The notes under the pieces: model-generated
Told to the model about the DNA's origin: nothing
The model's database searches: none
What the model saw: only the letters and a program-made list of their open reading frames with translations
Shown here: positions 41,504-49,993 of the stretch, in pieces
Position numbering within the stretch: position 1 is the first letter of the stretch
Layout: every line of letters begins with the position of its first letter
Position numbers and translations under genes: made by a program
From: Oceanimonas pelagia
GTDB taxonomy: Bacteria; Pseudomonadota; Gammaproteobacteria; Enterobacterales; Aeromonadaceae
Reading direction: 5' to 3'
DNA length: 64,000 bases
Assembly (NCBI RefSeq): GCF_030849025.1
Contig: NZ_CP118224.1
Coordinates: forward strand, 1,968,001 to 2,032,000

Positions 41504-42285
41504 CAGCGTGCACAGGCCGGTTGCTTGCCCTGGGCCCGGGCCTGCATATAGAGGTTGCTGGCTTGTGGCAGCAGGGTCGACAGCCCCTGAATGCGGGTGC
41601 CGTGAGACGGGTGGGTAGACAACAGCTCGGGGGGCTGGTTGCCCGACTCCGCCGCCGCCATGTTACGCCACAGGGTTACGGCCTGCTGCGGGTCAAAGCC
41701 GGCCCGGGCCATCAGCTCAAGGCCCAGCCGGTCGGCTTCGGCTTCCTGCTCGCGGCCATAGGGCAGCAAATAGCCCACCTGCACTCCCAGGCCCAGGGCC
41801 GCCATGGCCGGCTGGCGAATGCCCGACTGGCCCAGGGCGGTGTCGGCAGCACTCAGGCCGATATTGGCAAGCTGCGTGCGGGACACCCGCTCGTTGCTGT
41901 GCCGGGCCAGCACGTGGGCAATTTCATGACCGATCACCGCCGCCAGCTGATCCTGGGTGTTGGCAACCCTGAGCAGGCCGGTATACACCCCCACCTTGCC
42001 GCCGGGCAAGGCAAAGGCGTTCACCTGATTGGAGTCAAAAAGAACCACTTCCCACTGACCGCCACCGGACAATTCCGCCACCAGCTGGTTGGTGACGCAC
42101 TGAACGTAACCGTTAAGGGCACGATCCTTGCTGACGGTTTCCTGCTCCTTCAACTGGGCAAACGACTGCTCTCCCAGGCGTTGCATGTCATTTTCGGAAA
42201 ACAGCAGCACCTGGCTGCGGCCGGTGGGAGACTGGACACAGGCGGTCAGCGAGCCCAACAGCAGGGCAAGTAGAATGGCACGCAC
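41503..42285 (-). CDS. M48 family zinc metallopeptidase lipoprotein (LoiP/YcaL-like)
   Basis: A 260-residue lipoprotein. The lipobox is LTAC with Cys16. The zinc motif is H120-E-I-A-H124, and the third ligand is the Glu in REQEAEADRLGLELM. The C-terminal THPSHGTRIQGL is typical of the M48B/LoiP-like outer-membrane quality-control proteases. Start choice: GTG at 42285 with GAGG nine bases upstream puts the lipobox at the usual distance; longer frames would bury it. It is coupled to nagK. Confidence 0.88.
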   Translation of the reverse strand: MRAILLALLLGSLTACVQSPTGRSQVLLFSENDMQRLGEQSFAQLKEQETVSKDRALNGYVQCVTNQLVAELSGGGQWEVVLFDSNQVNAFALPGGKVGVYTGLLRVANTQDQLAAVIGHEIAHVLARHSNERVSRTQLANIGLSAADTALGQSGIRQPAMAALGLGVQVGYLLPYGREQEAEADRLGLELMARAGFDPQQAVTLWRNMAAAESGNQPPELLSTHPSHGTRIQGLSTLLPQASNLYMQARAQGKQPACAR

Positions 42286-42418
42286 GACAATGGCCTCACA
42301 AGAATGGATGAAACACCTTATTAGCATACAAAAAGGGAAGGAAAAAACGTATGCAGAAGGGAGACCGCGCAAAAACCGACGCAGGGCGATGCCTCAACCG
42401 CCCTGGGCCCTCAGATGA

Positions 42419-42673
42419 TCATGACTCCGGGCTGACCTGCCCCGCTTCGGGCACGGTAGTGTCGGACAGCAGCCACAGGGTATATTTGTGTAATTCCGGA
42501 TGTTGAGACAAGGCCACCAGAAAGGCGCCACCGACCTCCCGATACCCCAGTTCATAATTTTTAAGTGTGGTGGGAGGAACCTGAAGCAACTCGGCAAATT
42601 TTGGCCGGCTGAGTCCCATCGCCTCACGAATTTGCCGGATCTTTTTTCCGACCAGGCTGGTATCAGGATTCAT
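42419..42673 (-). CDS. Small helix-turn-helix (XRE-type) protein
   Basis: An 84-residue protein. A single XRE helix-turn-helix occupies residues 9-45 (GKKIRQIREAMGLSRPKFAELLQVPPTTLKNYELG), followed by a short helix and a loose acidic tail. GAGGAG lies before the ATG at 42673. It is divergent from ompA and stands alone: no toxin, phage or methylase gene is next to it. Its targets are unknown, and control of the divergent region is only a guess. Confidence 0.82.
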   Translation of the reverse strand: MNPDTSLVGKKIRQIREAMGLSRPKFAELLQVPPTTLKNYELGYREVGGAFLVALSQHPELHKYTLWLLSDTTVPEAGQVSPES

Positions 42674-43061
42674 AATCTAGCTACTCCTCAATGGCAGATT
42701 ACGACAGGTATGTTGCATACAGTATTTAGTTTAACACCCCTCTACAGACTCGTTATGAACTGGCCGTTTTTTGTTGAAAAAATGTTTCCATATGACAAAT
42801 AATTGTTCATTTGGCCACCGAATTCGCTCGCTTCTTTCTATTTTATGGTTCCATTACTGACCGGTCGGCCTGCTCACGTCCACTTTTCCCGTCTTGTGAG
42901 CCACCTGAAAACAAGATAGTCTGGCCCCGCGTGGAACAGGAACGGGAATGCAGTAACCGAGTGCAACATTCCGAAACAGCTTTCCCGAATGGGTCTCCCG
43001 TACGGGGCCGGTTATTCCGCTGTGAGCACGCCAACAACTCATTCGAATGAGGAACAAAAAC
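42674..43061. other. 388-bp interval between the HTH gene and ompA
   Basis: The left 150 bases are AT-rich and should hold the HTH promoter. The right part is the ompA leader, with no clear Shine-Dalgarno except GAGGAAC at 43049-43055. A 79-codon open frame from 42811 has no ribosome site and Cys/Pro-rich noise composition, so I do not count it as a gene. Confidence 0.5.
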
Positions 43062-44015
43062 ATGAAAAAGACAGTGGCTTCTTCTTTGATCGCAATGGCG
43101 CTGGCTTCCGCCGGCCTGTCTGCCGGTGTACAGGCCAACGACTGGTACCTGGGTGCCGGTGCCGGTTACGCCGACTATGAAGATATCGATCGCAACAACA
43201 CCGGCGCCGATGACAATGCCGAAGCGGTGAGCCTGTTTGGCGGTTACAACTTCAACCAGTACTTTGGTGCCGAGCTGGGCTTTAGCAACTATGGCGGCGA
43301 CGCCGATACCCGCGCCCTCAACCTGTCCGCCATTGGCCGCCTGCCCCTGACCGAACGCGTTTCCGTGTTTGGCGAGGTCGGTGCCCTGGGCTGGGATGCC
43401 GACGTGGCCAACGGCGACGAAGGCGTGTCTCCCCTGGCCGGCCTGGGCCTGGCCTACCGCGCCAGCGACCTGGTGGACGTACAGTTGCGTTATCGCCGCA
43501 TTGAAGACATGGGCGACCTGGTCAACAACGGCTTTGAGACCGACGTCAACAACGTGATGCTGGAGCTGGTGCTGCACCCCAACCGCCGCGTGGCCGCTCC
43601 CGCGCCGGTCGCGCCGGTGGCGCCTCAGCCGCAGCCTGAAGTGACCTACGAAACCCGTACCGTCACCGCCGATGGCTCCGTCTACTTCGCCTTTGACAGT
43701 TCCGCATTGTCTGCCGAAGCCCGTGCCACCCTGGACGATGTGGCCCGCTTTGCCGAGCAGAACCCGGACTACCAGATTGAACTGGCCGGTTATGCCGACC
43801 GACTGGGCAGTGCCGAGTACAACCGCAAGCTGTCCGAGCGCCGTGCGCTGGCCGCCAAGGACTACCTGGTGCAACGGGGTGTGGCTGCCGAGAACATTCA
43901 GACTGCCTGGTACGGTGAAGAGCTGGCTCAGGGCATGAGCGAGGAAGAGCGTCAGCGCGATCGCCGTGTAGATGCCAAGGGTCAGGCCAGCATTCAGGTG
44001 GAAATCATCGAATAA
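43062..44015 (+). CDS. ompA: OmpA family outer membrane protein
   Basis: A 317-residue porin-like protein. The signal peptide is cut after VQA (residue 25). The N-terminal eight-strand barrel (about 26-170) starts NDWYLGAGAGYADYED. A proline hinge (APAPVAPVAPQPQP) follows, and the periplasmic OmpA-C domain (about 200-310) has VYFAFDSSALSAEARATLDD and LAGYADRLGSAEYNRKLSERRA, which bind peptidoglycan. GAGGAAC sits upstream of ATG 43062. A terminator follows at 44038, so it is monocistronic. Confidence 0.93.
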   Translation: MKKTVASSLIAMALASAGLSAGVQANDWYLGAGAGYADYEDIDRNNTGADDNAEAVSLFGGYNFNQYFGAELGFSNYGGDADTRALNLSAIGRLPLTERVSVFGEVGALGWDADVANGDEGVSPLAGLGLAYRASDLVDVQLRYRRIEDMGDLVNNGFETDVNNVMLELVLHPNRRVAAPAPVAPVAPQPQPEVTYETRTVTADGSVYFAFDSSALSAEARATLDDVARFAEQNPDYQIELAGYADRLGSAEYNRKLSERRALAAKDYLVQRGVAAENIQTAWYGEELAQGMSEEERQRDRRVDAKGQASIQVEIIE

Positions 44016-44037
44016 GCGGCCTTGCCATCTCCGTCAC

Positions 44038-44067
44038 AAACGGCCCGAGAGGGCCGTTTTGTTTTTC
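44038..44067 (+). terminator. Rho-independent terminator after ompA
   Basis: AAACGGCCC pairs with GGGCCGTTT around GAGA, then TTGTTTTT. It lies 23 bases after the stop. Confidence 0.9.
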
Positions 44068-44122
44068 ACCTTCTCTCCTCTGATCTGGCATACTGCTGCT
44101 TTTCATTTTTTGATCCAACGCC

Positions 44123-44584
44123 ATGCAATGCCACTGTGACAGCGGACAGCGGTTTTCCGACTGCTGCCAGCCCTTTCTGGACGGTCGGCTCACGGCCCCG
44201 ACGCCCCTGGCGCTGATGCGCTCCCGCTACAGCGCCTACCGGCTGGGACTGGGCGATTATCTGGTGCACACCTGGCATCCGGACACCCTGGGGGAGCTGA
44301 ACGCCGCCACCCTGAGCGAATCCGGACGCAACACCGAGTGGCTGGGGCTGGCCATCGTGTTTGCCCGGGGCGGCTGTGCCGACAGCGAAGGCGAGGTGGA
44401 GTTCAGGGTACGTTACCGCGAGAACGGCCGGGTGGTACTGCTGCACGAGCGCTCCCGCTTTGTGCGCCATGAAGGCCGCTGGGTGTACCACTCGGGTCAG
44501 TTCAACCCGTCCAAAATCGGTCCCAATCAGCCCTGCCCCTGTCACAGCGGCAAAAAATACAAACAGTGCTGCGGCCGACGATAA
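44123..44584 (+). CDS. YchJ family SEC-C metal-binding protein
   Basis: A 153-residue protein. The N-terminal cysteine motif CHCDSGQRFSDCCQPFL (residues 3-19) and the C-terminal SEC-C motif CPCHSGKKYKQCCGRR (138-153) both bind zinc. The middle is a YchJ NTF2-like core (LMRSRYSAYRLGLGDYLVHTWHP). The family has no fixed biochemical role. In E. coli ychJ lies next to purU (ychJ-purU), and here too purU follows 29 bases later, a conserved pairing. Confidence 0.92.
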   Translation: MQCHCDSGQRFSDCCQPFLDGRLTAPTPLALMRSRYSAYRLGLGDYLVHTWHPDTLGELNAATLSESGRNTEWLGLAIVFARGGCADSEGEVEFRVRYRENGRVVLLHERSRFVRHEGRWVYHSGQFNPSKIGPNQPCPCHSGKKYKQCCGRR

Positions 44585-44613
44585 GCAGCCTTGCCAACAA
44601 CAAGAAGAAACCC

Positions 44614-45450
44614 ATGGAACGAAAAATTCTGCTGAGCCACTGCCCCGATGCCCGGGGCCTCATCTCGAAAATCACCAATATCTGCTATAAGCACCAGCTC
44701 AATATCGTGCGCAACGACGAGTTCGTGGATCACGACAACGGTCATTTTTTTATGCGTACCGAACTGGAAGGGCGTTTTAACGACCACACCCTGCTGGCAG
44801 ACTTGAACGAAGCCTTGCCTGAAGGCGGCCAGAACCGGCTGGTGCCGGCGGGCAGCAAGCGGGTGGTGATCCTGGTGACCAAGGAAGCCCATTGCCTGGG
44901 CGATATTCTGATGAAACACTTCAGCGGTGCCATGAACATCGACATCGCCGCCGTGATAGGCAACTACGACACCCTCCGGGGGCTGACCGAAAAATTCGAC
45001 ATTCCCTGGCATACCGTGTCTCACGACGGGCTGAACCGGCCCGAGCACGAGCAGCTGCTGGCGGAGGTGATCGACCGTTATCAGCCCGATTATGTGGTGC
45101 TGGCCAAGTACATGCGCATTCTCAGCCCGGCCTTTGTGGCCCGCTATGAAAAGCGCATCATCAACATTCACCACTCCTTTCTGCCCGCCTTTATCGGCGC
45201 CAGTCCCTATCGCCAGGCCTATGAACGGGGCGTGAAGATGATTGGCGCCACCGCCCACTTCGTGACCGACGATCTGGACGAAGGCCCCATTATCGAGCAG
45301 GACGTCACCCACGTGAACCATGCCTTTTCCGCCGCCGACATGGCCAAGGCCGGCCGGGACGTGGAAAAATCGGTGCTGAGCCGGGCGCTCAACCTGGTGC
45401 TGGAAGAAAAGGTGTTTGTGTACGGCAACCGCACCGTGGTGTTCAAGTGA
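44614..45450 (+). CDS. purU: Formyltetrahydrofolate deformylase PurU
   Basis: A 278-residue enzyme that hydrolyses 10-formyl-THF to formate and THF, balancing one-carbon pools and feeding PurT. The N-terminal ACT domain (1-80) begins RKILLSHCPDARGLISKITN. The C-terminal formyltransferase domain carries the catalytic N184-I-H-H187 in INIHHSFLPAFIGASPY and the Asp in TDDLDEGPIIEQD. Length is close to the E. coli enzyme (280). Confidence 0.95.
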   Translation: MERKILLSHCPDARGLISKITNICYKHQLNIVRNDEFVDHDNGHFFMRTELEGRFNDHTLLADLNEALPEGGQNRLVPAGSKRVVILVTKEAHCLGDILMKHFSGAMNIDIAAVIGNYDTLRGLTEKFDIPWHTVSHDGLNRPEHEQLLAEVIDRYQPDYVVLAKYMRILSPAFVARYEKRIINIHHSFLPAFIGASPYRQAYERGVKMIGATAHFVTDDLDEGPIIEQDVTHVNHAFSAADMAKAGRDVEKSVLSRALNLVLEEKVFVYGNRTVVFK

Positions 45451-45469
45451 GATGTAAGACGTGAAACGT

Positions 45470-45500
45470 GTTATTCAGGCTCTGGCGGAGCCTGAATAAC
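45470..45500. repeat. Perfect 13-bp inverted repeat after purU
   Basis: GTTATTCAGGCTC (45470-45482) and GAGCCTGAATAAC (45488-45500) form a perfect stem with a five-base loop. No T-run follows, so it is more like a REP-type palindrome than a standard terminator. A second, smaller palindrome (GCACGACGTCAGTCGTGC) follows near 45518, ending in the DUF1244 stop region. Confidence 0.7.
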
Positions 45501-45526
45501 TCACTGCTCCCTCATCCCGCACGACG

Positions 45527-45823
45527 TCAGTCGTGCCTGTGGCTTTGCTCAAAGGCCGCCTTCTGCTCAGGCGTTGCCTCTTTCTGGTACTTTTCCTTCC
45601 ACTCGCCGTAAGGCATGCCGTATACCCGCTCCCGGGCCTGGTCGTAGTTCATCTCCACACCCCGCTCTTCGGCGGCGGCCAGATACCACTTGCTCAGGCA
45701 ATTGCGGCAAAAGCCGGCCAGGTTCATCAGATCGATGTTCTGCACGTCCTTGCGCTTGTCGAGATGCGCCAGCAGGGTGCGAAAGGCGGCGGCTTCCAGC
45801 TCGGTTTGGGTTTGCTTGTCCAT
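45527..45823 (-). CDS. DUF1244 domain-containing protein
   Basis: A 98-residue protein that starts MDKQTQTELEAAAFRTLLAH and contains the family core QNIDLMNLAGFCRNCLSKWYLAAAEERG, with the conserved C-x-x-C (CRNC). The tail MPYGEWKEKYQKEAT is also typical. Start 45823 is chosen because GGAG sits six bases upstream; the ATG at 45835 overlaps that site. The family is small and helical with no known function. It is divergent from yfbR. Confidence 0.88.
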   Translation of the reverse strand: MDKQTQTELEAAAFRTLLAHLDKRKDVQNIDLMNLAGFCRNCLSKWYLAAAEERGVEMNYDQARERVYGMPYGEWKEKYQKEATPEQKAAFEQSHRHD

Positions 45824-45891
45824 CTTGTTCTCCATTGGCAGTTGTGGTGCCATTATAACGGCAAGCCCCGCAAACCTCATGAGGCAACAGC

Positions 45892-46485
45892 ATGAACCGC
45901 AGTCACTTTTTTGCCCAGATGGCCCGCATGAAGCTGATCCAGCGCTGGCCGCTGATGCGCAACACGGATCCCGAGAACGTCGCCGAGCACAGCCTGCAGG
46001 TGGCCATGGTGGCCCACGCCCTGGCGGTGATTAAAAACACCCTGTTTGGCGGCCGGCTGGATCCGGGCACCGCCGCCCTGCGCGCCCTGTATCACGATGC
46101 CAGCGAGGTGCTCACCGGTGATCTGCCCACTCCGGTGAAATACTTTAATCAGGAGATGGCCACCACCTACAAGGCCATTGAGCAAAACGCCGAGCAAAGC
46201 CTGCTGGCCATGCTGCCCGCCGAGCTGCAATCCGCCTTTGAGCCCCTGTTGTGCGGCCATGTGCAGGATGACTACAGCCATCTGGTGAAGTCCGCCGACA
46301 TTCTATGCGCCTATCTCAAGTGCGAGGAAGAGCTGTCGGCGGGCAACCGGGAATTCGCCAAGGCCCGGGAACGGCTCACCACCATGCTGGACGCGCGCAT
46401 GAACGACGAAGTTCGGTATTTTATCGAGGTGTTCGTGCCCAGTTTTTCCCTGTCGCTGGATGAAATCTCCACCCCGGGGTTTTGA
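45892..46485 (+). CDS. yfbR: 5'-deoxynucleotidase YfbR
   Basis: A 197-residue HD-domain phosphohydrolase. Metal ligands are H33 in [17 protein letters not shown]68-D69 in [21 protein letters not shown] and an Asp in the [15 protein letters not shown] helix. YfbR removes phosphate from deoxynucleoside 5'-monophosphates and takes part in nucleotide salvage. Length matches E. coli YfbR (199). Confidence 0.94.
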   Translation: MNRSHFFAQMARMKLIQRWPLMRNTDPENVAEHSLQVAMVAHALAVIKNTLFGGRLDPGTAALRALYHDASEVLTGDLPTPVKYFNQEMATTYKAIEQNAEQSLLAMLPAELQSAFEPLLCGHVQDDYSHLVKSADILCAYLKCEEELSAGNREFAKARERLTTMLDARMNDEVRYFIEVFVPSFSLSLDEISTPGF

Positions 46486-46493
46486 GTAATGAT

Positions 46494-46550
46494 GTGAGGG
46501 GTTGGGAGTGAGGTCTCCTCACTCCTCACTCCTCACCCCTCTCTCCTCAC
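46494..46550. repeat. CTCCTCACT-rich palindromic intergenic repeat
   Basis: A 9-bp perfect stem, GGAGTGAGG (46505-46513) with CCTCACTCC (46517-46525), is followed by further CCTCACTC-like direct repeats up to 46550. It separates yfbR from the end of the photolyase operon and may serve as its terminator, although no T-run is present. Confidence 0.6.
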
Positions 46551-47071
46551 ACGTCAGATTTACGTTCAATCCACAGGGTGACTTCCCCGACCTTGAAACC
46601 CCACTTGGTCATTTCGGCGCGGTTGATCAGGCGGTTTTCGTCCAGCAGGTACATCCAGTCGTTAAAGTCGATGTCCCATACTTTTCCGTCCACCGGCACC
46701 GCCAGGGTATAGCGCCAGTTCAGGGCATAACCCTGGGTCTGGCCCTCGGCGGGGGTGACCACGTCACCGGCGGTGCCGGTGTAGCGGCCATTTGGGTGTT
46801 TTTCCAGATACCAGACCCGGCGCTGCCACTCGCCGTCATCATAATAAAAGTCTTCTTCCAGCACGCCCTGGTTGCCTTCCCAGTTGGCCACCATGTCCAC
46901 TCTGAAGCGACGTAATACCCGGCCGGATCTGTCCTGCACCATGCCAAAGGCCACCAGCTCGCCGTTGAAAAACTCATCCAGCGCCAGCGCCGGGGTGGTG
47001 TCTTTATAGTCTGCGATCTGACTGCTGCAGGATGTGAGCAACAGCGCCAGTGCCGCCAGCAATACCTTCAT
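46547..47071 (-). CDS. DUF3833 domain-containing lipoprotein
   Basis: A 174-residue lipoprotein with lipobox LLTSC (Cys15). The body matches DUF3833: LDEFFNGELVAFGMVQDRSGRVLRRFRVDM, WQRRVWYLEKHPNGRYTGTAGDVV and a WDIDFNDWMYLLDENRLINRAEMTKWG block reminiscent of lipocalin-like barrels. It is the last gene of the 11-gene cluster, one base after the chalcone-isomerase-like gene. Function is unknown; a lipid-handling envelope role is inferred from neighbours. Confidence 0.85.
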   Translation of the reverse strand: MKVLLAALALLLTSCSSQIADYKDTTPALALDEFFNGELVAFGMVQDRSGRVLRRFRVDMVANWEGNQGVLEEDFYYDDGEWQRRVWYLEKHPNGRYTGTAGDVVTPAEGQTQGYALNWRYTLAVPVDGKVWDIDFNDWMYLLDENRLINRAEMTKWGFKVGEVTLWIERKSDV

Positions 47072-47072
47072 G

Positions 47073-47555
47073 TCAGCCTCCTTTAAGTTGCCGGGTCAAA
47101 GCGGGATCCCGGCTGTCGGGTGACAGCCAGATGGCCAGAAAGGCCGGCGCAAATGCCGGATCGTCGATACGCCCCAGCAGCCGCCAGTTAAAGTAAAACG
47201 AGCTGGCACCGTTTTCGTCCACCCTGAGCACCAGCTCGTCATTGGTGCGCACCGAGGGCCAGAGCTGTGCCAGCCGCTCGGGCCATTCCGGCTTCCAGTT
47301 CACCCCCAGGCGCTGCCACTCCTCTATGGTGGCGGCCAGCAAATCCTCCTTGTCGATATTGCGGGCATAGCGCAGCGACAATGCCTGAGGATATTGCCCC
47401 GGCTGATAACGGCCGTTTTCGCTGTAAAAACGGGCCTGATACAGATCCCAGAACAGCCAGCTCATTTTGCCCTGGCCCACCAGCGCCAGATCGGCCACCG
47501 GGCTGGCCGACGCCGATGACACCACCAGCAATAACAGTAAACAGAGCCTTTTCAT
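47073..47555 (-). CDS. Chalcone isomerase-like periplasmic protein
   Basis: A 160-residue protein with a signal peptide (cut near SASA, about residue 18). The core GKMSWLFWDLYQARFYSENGRY and SLRYARNIDKEDLLAATIEEWQRLG is typical of the bacterial chalcone-isomerase-like family. Related folds bind fatty acids rather than flavonoids. Bacterial members of this operon type have no proven reaction. The start overlaps the DUF2878 stop by 4 bases. Confidence 0.85.
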   Translation of the reverse strand: MKRLCLLLLLVVSSASASPVADLALVGQGKMSWLFWDLYQARFYSENGRYQPGQYPQALSLRYARNIDKEDLLAATIEEWQRLGVNWKPEWPERLAQLWPSVRTNDELVLRVDENGASSFYFNWRLLGRIDDPAFAPAFLAIWLSPDSRDPALTRQLKGG

Positions 47556-48040
47556 GGTTCACTCCTTCGCAGTCGTTGGTCCAGTACCACCAGCAGCGGC
47601 AGCAACCCAGACCAGATCAGCGCCAGCACCAGCGCCGAAGGCCAGAACCCCAGCGGCAGTGCCACCGCCTGCAGTTTCCAGCCGGCCAGATATGACGATG
47701 CTCCCGCCACCGCGCCGGTGAGCGCCAGCCAGGGCCGGGAGAAACGCCGCAACCATACCAGGCTGTGCCCCAGGGTCAGCACAAAGCCCACCCACAACAG
47801 CCCCAGCCACAGCGGCCAGTGGCTGAACGCGAACACCCCGCTCAGGGTCAGCAGGGCATCTGTTGCCATGCCCAGTACCGCCAGCCATAACACCCGCACA
47901 TCCGCCCGGCGGCTGGGGGTAAAGGCAAAATGCACCCCCAGCAGGGCGGCGGTGAGCCAGGCCCAGGTGTTTTGCCCGGCCACCGCCAGCAGCCAGAAAC
48001 CTTCAAAGGCTACCAGCTGGGTCCATTGCCATTTCGACAT
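47552..48040 (-). CDS. DUF2878 domain-containing membrane protein
   Basis: A 162-residue protein with about five hydrophobic segments (AWLTAALLGVHFAF, FSHWPLWLGLLWVGFVLTLGHSL, LPLGFWPSALVLALIWSGLLPLLVVL). It matches DUF2878, an uncharacterised integral inner-membrane family found with cyclopropane-synthase-like methyltransferases. Its start overlaps the end of that methyltransferase gene by 31 bases, indicating tight coupling. No catalytic residues can be proposed. Confidence 0.85.
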   Translation of the reverse strand: MSKWQWTQLVAFEGFWLLAVAGQNTWAWLTAALLGVHFAFTPSRRADVRVLWLAVLGMATDALLTLSGVFAFSHWPLWLGLLWVGFVLTLGHSLVWLRRFSRPWLALTGAVAGASSYLAGWKLQAVALPLGFWPSALVLALIWSGLLPLLVVLDQRLRRSEP

Positions 48041-49263
48041 ACTCTCGCTCCGGGTTTGGCCGCCTCGAAATGGGCAAGGCCAATGGTGCCTTCAAGAAAG
48101 CCGCCTTCGCAGTAGGCGAAATAAAAGGCCCACAGCCGCTGAAAGTCGGCGCTGTAGCCCAGCCGGGCCAGCTCGGGGCCGGCCCGGCGAAAGCGCTCGG
48201 CCCAGATGCGCAGGGTTTCGGCATAGTGCCAGCCGTAATCGTTAAGGCGCACCAGGGTCATGTCGGTCTGCTCGCGCAGGTGACGGGTCATCTCGCTCAC
48301 CGAGGGCAGACAGCCACCGGGAAAGATGTAACGCTGAATAAAGTCCACACCCTTGCGGTATTGCTGATAACGCTGATCGGCAATGGTAATGGCCTGGATC
48401 AGCAGCCGGCCGTCGGGTTTGAGCAGCCGGTTGAGCACGCGGAAATACGCCGGCAGGTATTCATGACCCACCGCCTCTATCATCTCCACCGAGACCAGCT
48501 TGTCATACTGACCGGTCAGCTCCCGGTAATCCTTCAGCAGCAGGGTCACCCTGTCTTCAAGCCCTTCCCGCTGCACCCGCTGCCTGGCATGGTCGAACTG
48601 TTCCTTTGACAGCGTGGTGGTGGTCACCCGGCAGCCGTAATGGCGCGCCGCATAGCAGGCCAGTCCGCCCCAGCCGGTGCCGATTTCCAGCAGGTGGTCG
48701 TCCGGTTTGAGATCCAGCCGCGAGCAGACAAGCCTGAGCTTGTGCTCCTGGGCCAGCTCCAGCGGTGAGTTGTTTCTTGGGAACACCGCCGAGGAATACT
48801 GCATGTGCGGATCGAGAAACAGCTGGTACATGTCGTTGCCCAGATCGTAATGGGCGGCAATATTGGCCCGGCTGCCCGCCCTGGAGTTGCGGTTGCGCCG
48901 GTGCGTGAGCAGGTGCCAGGGCCGGGTAAGCCAGCCGAGGCGCCGCTCGAGCTTGTCCAGCACCGCCATGTTGCGGGCAAACAGCCGCACCAGACTGGTG
49001 AGATCCGGGCTGTGCCAGCCCCCTTCCACCCAGGACTCGGCGGCCCCTATGCTGCCGCCGCTCATCAGCCGGCGATAAAACCGCGGGTCCCGCACCCGCA
49101 CTTCCGCCTGCAGTGCGGCACCGGCCTCGCCGAAGAAGAAGCGGTCGTCGCCGTCGTATACGGTGAGTCCGGCGTGTTTCAGCCCGGACAACAAGGAAAA
49201 TGCCAGAGTTCGGGCCCAGCGATCCAGGCGGCGGGGGGCGGCTAGGGTCAGGGTTGTGTCCAT
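48010..49263 (-). CDS. Cyclopropane-fatty-acyl-phospholipid synthase-like methyltransferase
   Basis: A 417-residue CFA-synthase family enzyme. The N-terminal lipid-binding part has FFFGEAGAALQAEVRVRDPRFYRRLMSGGSIGAAESW. The catalytic core has NIAAHYDLGNDMYQLFLDPHMQYSSAVF, the SAM motif LLEIGTGWGGLACYAARHYGC, VSVEMIEAVGHEYLPAYF and FIQRYIFPGGCLPS. It transfers methyl or methylene from SAM to unsaturated phospholipid acyl chains. The operon context (photolyase, flavoprotein, MerR) suggests a stress-specific paralogue whose product might not be plain cyclopropane. AAGGA precedes ATG 49263. Confidence 0.9.
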   Translation of the reverse strand: MDTTLTLAAPRRLDRWARTLAFSLLSGLKHAGLTVYDGDDRFFFGEAGAALQAEVRVRDPRFYRRLMSGGSIGAAESWVEGGWHSPDLTSLVRLFARNMAVLDKLERRLGWLTRPWHLLTHRRNRNSRAGSRANIAAHYDLGNDMYQLFLDPHMQYSSAVFPRNNSPLELAQEHKLRLVCSRLDLKPDDHLLEIGTGWGGLACYAARHYGCRVTTTTLSKEQFDHARQRVQREGLEDRVTLLLKDYRELTGQYDKLVSVEMIEAVGHEYLPAYFRVLNRLLKPDGRLLIQAITIADQRYQQYRKGVDFIQRYIFPGGCLPSVSEMTRHLREQTDMTLVRLNDYGWHYAETLRIWAERFRRAGPELARLGYSADFQRLWAFYFAYCEGGFLEGTIGLAHFEAAKPGARVCRNGNGPSW

Positions 49264-49273
49264 CTTGGCGTCC

Positions 49274-49993
49274 TTAAGGGTGTGAATGATAGGGAATGCG
49301 CTTTAACAGCAGTTTCAGCGCCTGCCAGTAAATACCGCGCATCACGGTGAGGGTCATTACCGGCCACTGGCGCAGGGCCGTGCGCAACACATGGGCCTCA
49401 AAGGGCCGGCGGCGCAGGGCCAGGGTGGCGTCAAACAACAGCCCGGGATCGCGGTTTTCAATGTGCACCAGCGCCCGCTTTGCCGGCGGTGAAATGCGCC
49501 AGTGGTAGTTCATGGCCATGCCCATAAAGGGCGACACGTGAAAGGCCTTGGCGGTGGCTTCGGGCTGGCGCAGATCCACCAGGTAGCAATGGCGCTCGTT
49601 CCAGGGGGTGTTGCGGACCTCGGCCAGCAGGTAGCGGGCCTCGCCGTGCTGGTAACAGAAAAACAGGTTCACCGGGCTGAAATAGATGCCGAAACAGCGC
49701 ACCTGGCCGAGCATCAGCACCCGCTCCAGGCCGAGGGACTCTCCACCGAGACGGGCCACTTCTTCCAGCACCGCCTGCTTGAGCGGCGTGCCTTCATCTC
49801 CCAGATAATCCCGGCGACAAAAACTTAAGGGCGCAAAGCGCTCCAGGGCAAAGTCGTGGCTGCTGGCGGCCAGGACCGGCAGCTCGTCCAGATCCAGCGC
49901 CAGCATGTAGAGGCCATAGCTGAAGGCGTGGGCTCTGGGCCGGTAACGGCGGTGGCGCACCACACCGGTGTAAATGGCGCTGTTCAGGCTCAT
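49274..49993 (-). CDS. DUF1365 domain-containing protein
   Basis: A 239-residue protein starting MSLNSAIYTGVVRHRRYRP. DUF1365 hallmarks are HAFSYGLYMLALDLDEL, VRCFGIYFSPVNLFFCYQ, AEVRNTPWNERHCYLVD and KAFHVSPFMGMAMNYHWRISPP. The family always travels with the FAD oxidoreductase and the CFA-like methyltransferase. No reaction is assigned. Its ATG overlaps the FAD gene stop (ATGA), and the methyltransferase gene starts 10 bases later. Confidence 0.88.
   Translation of the reverse strand: MSLNSAIYTGVVRHRRYRPRAHAFSYGLYMLALDLDELPVLAASSHDFALERFAPLSFCRRDYLGDEGTPLKQAVLEEVARLGGESLGLERVLMLGQVRCFGIYFSPVNLFFCYQHGEARYLLAEVRNTPWNERHCYLVDLRQPEATAKAFHVSPFMGMAMNYHWRISPPAKRALVHIENRDPGLLFDATLALRRRPFEAHVLRTALRQWPVMTLTVMRGIYWQALKLLLKRIPYHSHP

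Noticed and set aside
42811-43050. A 79-codon open frame upstream of ompA
   Set aside because: No ribosome-binding site and an implausible Cys/Arg/Pro composition; the region is better read as the ompA leader.
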